Positions 58,626 to 64,000 of a DNA stretch of 64,000 nt are shown here, one piece after another (position 1 is the stretch's first letter; every line of letters begins with the position of its first letter). The notes beneath the pieces were generated by a model that saw only the letters and a list, made by a program, of their open reading frames with translations, made no database searches and had not been told where the DNA came from. The position numbers were made by a program, and so were the translations under genes. The DNA is from Wurfbainia villosa (taxonomy: Eukaryota; Streptophyta; Magnoliopsida; Zingiberales; Zingiberaceae). The DNA lies in NCBI GenBank assembly GCA_025175895.1, contig CM045993.1:46256621-46320620 (forward strand). The letters run 5' to 3'.

Positions 58626-60019
58626 AAATCTTAAAATCTAGACTATGGCAAACTAATTCAAAGTTAAGAGAAAATAAGCAAGAACATATGAATAAATATT
58701 TTTCAAACATCCCCTTAACCCTGGGTGATTTTTGAAAAACAATTACTTTTTGGGAAAGAAAAAGTAAGTAACCTCTTAACTTTTATTCTCTCTCCCCCTT
58801 TGACATATATCAAAAATAACTTTATATTGGGTACATTGCCAAGAAATAGAATTTTTAAACATGCTAATCAAGTTGATTTAATATGTTCAACTTTCTTTAA
58901 TACTTAGGAGTTTAGGTTTCTAGATCCTGCACCAACAATGTATATCCTAGGTTAGAATGTGACCCCCTAACCTTTAACATTGTTATAAAATTTTGAGAAA
59001 GAAAAAAAAATATTTTAAAGGCTCATGTCTATTGGTTTTTATGCCAAACTGGAGGTAGCTAGATACTAAGTTTGTCCAACTTAAGTCTTCTCTCCCCCTT
59101 GGCATATTATCAAAAGAATGATTTAAATTTAGAAAATATTGGTGATTTTAAAAAAAAAATATTTTTTAACAACTTCTATGATGATTATCCAATTAGAACC
59201 TCCCCCTTAACCTAACATCCTTGTTAGCCACAAGGAAGGCTTATCTAGAGGGTCCTTGTTGGTCATAAGGAAGGCTCACCTAAGTGTCCAAAGGGTCTAG
59301 GTATCTAAAGTTGACCTAAAGATTTAGATTTTTAGTATTGGTCAACTAACCATCATTTTAAGAAGCATAGTTTTTTTGAAAACTACATATAACTACACAC
59401 AATAATCATGGCAACCAATAAGAATAGTTTTAAGAATCTATTTATGTGTATATAAAATTTGAAATCGTTTTCAAAATCATTTTTAATTTGTTGTCCTTAC
59501 CATCTCACCCATTCTATATGATCAACCAAGTTATCCTTATAGGTATTGTGAGATGAATTTAATTTAATGCCTTAGAAATTAATTAATCTTGGGTTAGATT
59601 CAGATTTAACCTTTAGTTAGTTAAGTGAACATTTCAAAAGAGGGCTTCCAGGTCGTGGCGAGGCACAGGGGCCTTCTTTGATCGGAACAACTACCACTTC
59701 CTTAGACAAAGCCAACTTAAGAAATTACACACTTAATTCACTTAGGGTTACGTCCTGGTCTAACTAGTTTAGGATGTGGTGAGGTAGCTTTAGTTAGTTT
59801 CACTTAGTTAAATGCACCAAGTTAGATACTCCTTAATCCAACTCGGATACACTTGACTTCGTTTTCTTAACGTACTATCATCTCACCGCGTCCTGATACT
59901 ATGTTGTCAAGATTAATTAATTATTTCCTATCTAACCATTCTATGAGAGTTAACTAGTATGTATGACATGACAAAATAAGCATGATAATGATATGTATGC
60001 ATGAGCAAGCTACATTCAA
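58626..60019 (-). mobile_element. Copia J non-coding 3' region
   Basis: AT-rich, no pol motifs found. The minus strand has three purine-rich AAGGGGGAGA-type tracts (58784-58800, 59088-59102, 59203-59215), as in Sirevirus elements with repeated internal polypurine tracts. Confidence 0.6.
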
Positions 60020-60874
60020 TCAATTTAAAGAAATGGTTATTTTCTTGGGTGGACTTTTATTTGTTCCATAGTTATAAGATACTTTATTATAATTAGGTTT
60101 ACAAATTTTAGTCTCTTGATTTTTGGTTAGCTTAGACTTGTAACCCAAGTCTACATATTTATTAGTTGAATTTTTAAAAGTTGAAGGTTTAATTGCTAGA
60201 TTATTAATTTGTGTATAATCAAATGGTACTCTATTATAATTAATTTTATTGGTTTGATTAACTAATTTTGAATTTTTAATTAAGTTAGATTGTGAATTAT
60301 TTAAAATAGGATTATTAGAATTTTTCAAAATAATATTATTAGACTTTTTCAAGATAAGATTATTAGACTTTTTAAAAGTAGAATTATTGTTAGAATTATT
60401 TAAGATATGATTGTTAGAGTTTTTAAAGGTAGAATTATTATTAGAATTATTTAAGATAAGATTGCTAGAGTTTTTAAAGGTAGAATTATTAGAATTATTT
60501 AAGATAAGATTGTTAGAGTTTTTAAAGGGAGAATTATTATTAGAATTATTTAAGATAAGATTATTAGAGTTTTTAAAGGTAGAATTATTATTAGAATTAT
60601 TTAGATTATCTTTGGAATTTTTTAAAGTTAATTTCGAATTTTTTATGGTTGAATTTTTCAAAATAGAATTTTTTAATTCGGAATTATCTAGATTAATCAG
60701 ATCTAGGATTTGATGATTCTGTCCTATGGTTTGATTATTCTGATCAAGGTTTTGATTATTCTGATTAAGTCCTAGGTTGGTTTTATCCTTAACTTGATCT
60801 AGATCTATGTTAATTAAATTAAAAATTTGATTAATCTCTTGGTTAATTTTATCAAATGTAAGATTTTTGATCAT
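60020..60874 (-). pseudogene. Copia J asparagine-rich gag tail
   Basis: Open frame of 284 codons, dominated by Asn, Ser, Lys and Leu. Its middle is a repeat of NNSNNNSTFKNSNNLIL-type units (16-17 residues, 48-51 bp, about six copies at 60330-60610). It overlaps by about 20 bp the frame holding the zinc knuckles, so a frameshift probably split one gag. It ends MIK... to KKITISLN. Function of the repeat unknown. Confidence 0.55.
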
Positions 60875-61265
60875 TTTCTTCCATGATATTGTTATTATTA
60901 TTATTTAAACTAATTAAATCTGAATTAATTAATTTTTTATTAGTTGAATTATTAATTGTATTATTTAATTGACAACAATTACACAATTTATCTAAATTAT
61001 CAACTATCCTAAAACTCAACTTTTCAAAATTATTAATTTTACTAACCTTTTTCTCCGGACATCGATTCTTGTAGTAGCCGAATCTTCCGCACCCGAAGCA
61101 CTTGATGTGCTCCTTGTTCTTCCGTACTCCTGGCAATGGTGTCTCCTTTGCCGCCGATTTTGTCGTTCGAGTCTTACGAGTAGGACACTTATTTTTATAG
61201 TGTCCTCTCTCCCTGCACTTGAAACAAATAATATGGAATTTAAAATTTAAATTGACATTGTTACC
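60852..61265 (-). pseudogene. Copia J gag, two zinc knuckles
   Basis: The minus strand encodes CFKCRERGHYKNKC, a full CCHC knuckle, and 28 residues on CFGCGRFGYYKNRC, in which the His is Tyr. Paired knuckles in a Copia gag next to iPPT-like tracts support a Sirevirus-like element. No start is seen upstream; the frame enters from about 61265. No pol domain follows. Confidence 0.75.
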
Positions 61266-61459
61266 TTAGGCATTGAGCGATACTCTTCCATGGTTAGCTC
61301 GGTCAACGGTCTTCTAATACTTGCAAAAAAAAAAATACAAACCAAAAAGTCCCAAGACTTGGTCTTGGATTAGTAGTGCAAGAGATAATTAAAAATAAAA
61401 AATAAAAATAAAGAAAAGAAAATGCTCGATCGGTGGTTGCACGGAATCTCAGCGCCCCC

Positions 61460-61471
61460 GCTCTGATACCA
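61460..61471 (-). other. Primer-binding site of Copia J
   Basis: Minus strand TGGTATCAGAGC, two bases from the LTR. Between it and gag is a leader with an A-rich run at 61324-61335. Confidence 0.88.
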
Positions 61472-61473
61472 AT

Positions 61474-62553
61474 TGTTGGATCGATTTGAAACGCTAGAGG
61501 TGAAAACTTTTCTTTTTCGACAATTAAAACCAAGTAGGCAGCGGAAAACAAAAGATAAACACAAGAAAGACATAAAACTTTTTACTTGGTTCACAGCCCA
61601 CCGACTGCTAATCCAAGGCCCTGCGATCCTTGATCGCTTCCGAAGGGCAATCACTAAAAGTTTCTTCCTCGTTGGAGGTAAGAGACAAGACGATTACAAT
61701 GATTATAAGGCCAGTAACAACCTTACCGGTCCTTATACAAATTAAGTACAAAAATATAATAATACCGACAATTAATTAGAAGATGACGCACTGTCGGAGT
61801 GGCGTTGTAGAGAGCACGAGCACTTGAGAGATTCTTGAATGTGGGTTTGAGTCCTCCCCTCCTTTTATAGATTTGCACCTTGGAATTTGTCCCGATCCAG
61901 ATCCAAAACTCGTGGATCTTATCTTGAGGTGGCAGCTTATCTTATCTTGAGGTGACGACTTATCTTATCTTGAGGTGGTGGCTTATCTTATCCTGAGGTG
62001 GCGGCATCAATCTCTATCTCTTTGACCTTGTGCACTGGGCTGATTCGTCTACATCGATCGGTGATCCTCTTAGTAGTCGCGCCTTGATCGGCTGACATCT
62101 CCAGCTTGACTCGCGCTTGAGAATTCCTGCAATACAAGATTAGCACAATAGATGCATAATGCCATGCAGTGTGACAGTCCTTTGACTGTCCGATCTCGAC
62201 TTCGGCATTCCTCCGGAAGCCTTAGTTGGATCGACGCCTAGAATTTTCCTCTAACCGAGGACACGTCCTTACCACCGCTCCACACACGGAGCTTACCACC
62301 GCTCCACACACGCCTAAAGTGTGCTTAGCTTTCAGTCACCACCGAGGTTCCTCGACTCCCCGAGGTTCTCCTGGTGTCGTCTGACCACCACGGTTTCTCA
62401 ACTTGAGATTCTCCGGATGTCGCTCGACCTTTGGCTTAGTTTAAACACTTCCTGCACACTTAGCATATCACATGAGATAACAAAATAGCTTAACTTTGAA
62501 TCTTTTCCATCATCAAAATCAAGGTTCGATTTTCTAGTGCCCCTGCACCAACA
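61474..62553 (-). mobile_element. Copia J 5' LTR
   Basis: 1080 bp; on the minus strand it starts TGTTGGTGCAGGGG and ends CGATCCAACA. Contains four copies of a 27-bp unit (CTTATCTTATCTTGAGGTGG, 61910-62005) and a doubled CTTACCACCGCTCCACACAC (62269-62310). Confidence 0.85.
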
Positions 62554-63107
62554 ATACTTTGGGAAACATTAAAACGGGTGAAAATCCATTGGATTTGGAT
62601 TAGGAGAGTTGTTTAAGGTTTGTATCAATTTTAAGGTGAAGAAAAGTTCAATGTTGAACTTTAGGCCTTAATTTTGATGGTTTAAAGCCTATTGACTTAG
62701 GGACTTCCCAAGGACATTATTGGTGCAATGGTCATGGGGGAGCAAGCCTTTAGGGGGAGGTATCCATCAAGGGATGGTGAATGTTATTCTTCCTCATGAA
62801 GAGGAGAAATGGGATTTTGAGATACCCAATTTGGAAATTGGGAGAGTGAATTGGATTGCCTCTCTTGAGTGATACGAGACTTATCACTAGGAAGATGGTA
62901 GGCATCCTAGGTATTTTTGGACCAAGGGGGAGATTGTAAGATCTCATTGGATATGAGACATTGACCTCCTTAGGTGAACCTTTTTGATGTATGTCAAAAA
63001 GAGGAAGAAAGATAAGATTACCAATTTGGGAAATTGGTTAAGGGAATTTGAGTTAGTGTTCTAACTCAAAGGTATATGTTTTTGTCAAACATCAAAAAGG
63101 GAGAGAT
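62554..63107 (+). mobile_element. Copia K, 3' internal end with repeated polypurine tracts
   Basis: Plus-strand AAGGGGGAGATTG-type tracts at 62752-62762, 62925-62938 and finally AAAAAGGGAGAGAT (63094-63107) against the LTR. This multiplicity is a known Sirevirus feature. No coding frame. Confidence 0.7.
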
Positions 63108-64000
63108 TGTTGGTGCAATCGGCCTAGGTCATGATTGACCAGACTCGAGTTTGACTCGAGTGATGTTTTGATGTTTGACAAAGTGAGTTGAGATTGATGT
63201 TTGACATTAATGTCTGTTAATATTTTGGGGAGATTGTTTATATAATCAACCCGGGTTAGGTTTAACCGGACTCGAGTTTGACTCGAGGGAGACTTTGATG
63301 GTTGACTGGAGTTGACCATGTCATGGAAAGTCCAAGTCTTGAGTACTTGACATGTAAAGTCCAAGCATGGGTCTTGGCATGGAAAGTCCAACATGGGTTA
63401 GCAAGGGAAAGTCCAAGCTTGAGTCTTGGCATTTGAGAACTCCAAGGGGTTTGATATTGGCGGCGTAAAGTCCAAATGGGAGTCTTGGCAGCATAAGTCT
63501 AATGGTTGGCGGCGTAAAGTCAAAGAGGAGTCTTAGCGGTGTAAGTCCAATGTGCCTTGGCGGTGTAGACACCGTTAGCATGACATAGCCGATGGAAGCA
63601 CCTGAAGGCTAGCGCGATGGATGACCAAGTCATGGATGACTTGGAGGGATCCGAGAGGCGTGAGGCTGATGGAGGTGGCTAGAAGGCTTAGGTCTAAGCT
63701 AAGGGTAGTCTAGCAAGTATGGGGGAACCATACTTGGGCTAAAATCTCATGCTTGAGGTGTGCCAGCCGACTGGTGCCATATGTCAGTCGACTTGTGAGA
63801 GTCAACTAGGGTTTGACTGCGGGATGTGTCCTAGAAGTTGACTGCCAGAGCTTGGAAGTCGACTGATTGGATGAGCAATCGACTGATCTTGTGATCAGTC
63901 GATTGATGCTCGGGTTTTGGGGCACATAATGAAGTCTCACTCGACCGTTGCAGTCAACAGTCGAGTGATGACTTGAACAGTCGACTGATGTCCTAGCCGT
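63108..64000 (+). mobile_element. Copia K 3' LTR (runs off the window)
   Basis: Starts TGTTGGTGCAATCGG. Contains CTCGAGTTTGACTCGAG palindromes, an array of AAAGTCCAAG/GTCTTGGC words (63325-63570, about 30-bp step) and, from 63765, many AGTCGACTG-type words. Matches the fragment at 34100. Confidence 0.75.

Noticed and set aside
63092..63581. Minus-strand frames in Copia K LTR
   Set aside because: They follow the tandem AAAGTCCAAG words and have no domain.

Overview
The window is repeat-dense nuclear DNA of a flowering plant. It holds one host gene, an INDETERMINATE DOMAIN (IDD) C2H2 zinc-finger transcription factor on the minus strand (28674-30720, three exons, 464 residues predicted). Almost everything else is nested LTR retrotransposons of the Copia and Gypsy types plus one CACTA DNA-transposon end. 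GC-rich codon third positions in the IDD gene hint at a monocot. The species cannot be named from the sequence.

Left part (1-22835). A minus-strand Copia element (D) carries in its 5' LTR an inserted minus-strand chromodomain Gypsy element (A, 872-11187, target duplication AAACC). D itself sits in another Copia LTR (G), which in turn lies in Copia pol remnants (H). Next is the most unusual block, 16317-21074: half of a palindromic repeat, then a 68-nt copy of initiator tRNA-Met ending in CCA, then an antisense Gypsy LTR plus 1.35 kb of antisense pol (element B), then a 5S rRNA sequence starting at its first base, then the outer part of the other palindrome arm, followed by a complete 385-bp hairpin element. 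The order tRNA-CCA / spacer / LTR / PPT / 3' pol is that of tRNA-primed first-strand (minus-strand) retrotransposon cDNA.

Middle part (22836-34392). Remnants of a Tat-type Gypsy element (integrase end, tandem-repeat 3' UTR, antisense extra ORF), a Copia leader and LTR (I), a CACTA 3' end, the IDD gene with its flanks, then stacked LTR fragments.

Right part (34393-64000). A minus-strand Copia element (C) is broken by two plus-strand Gypsy elements: F (35826-44399, target duplication AGTAA) in its 3' LTR and E (50613-56937) in its leader. F has lost gag, protease and half of RT, and has a Copia RT fragment joined in front of its Gypsy RT. The F/C junction is triplicated in a 518-bp tandem array. 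The window ends in two Sirevirus-like Copia elements, J (minus, gag but no pol seen) and K (plus, running off the window).

No intact autonomous element was found; every pol is broken by stops, frameshifts or a lost catalytic residue. Element A has a peculiar pattern of CTG/CAG sites appearing as CG, which may be a sequencing artefact rather than biology.
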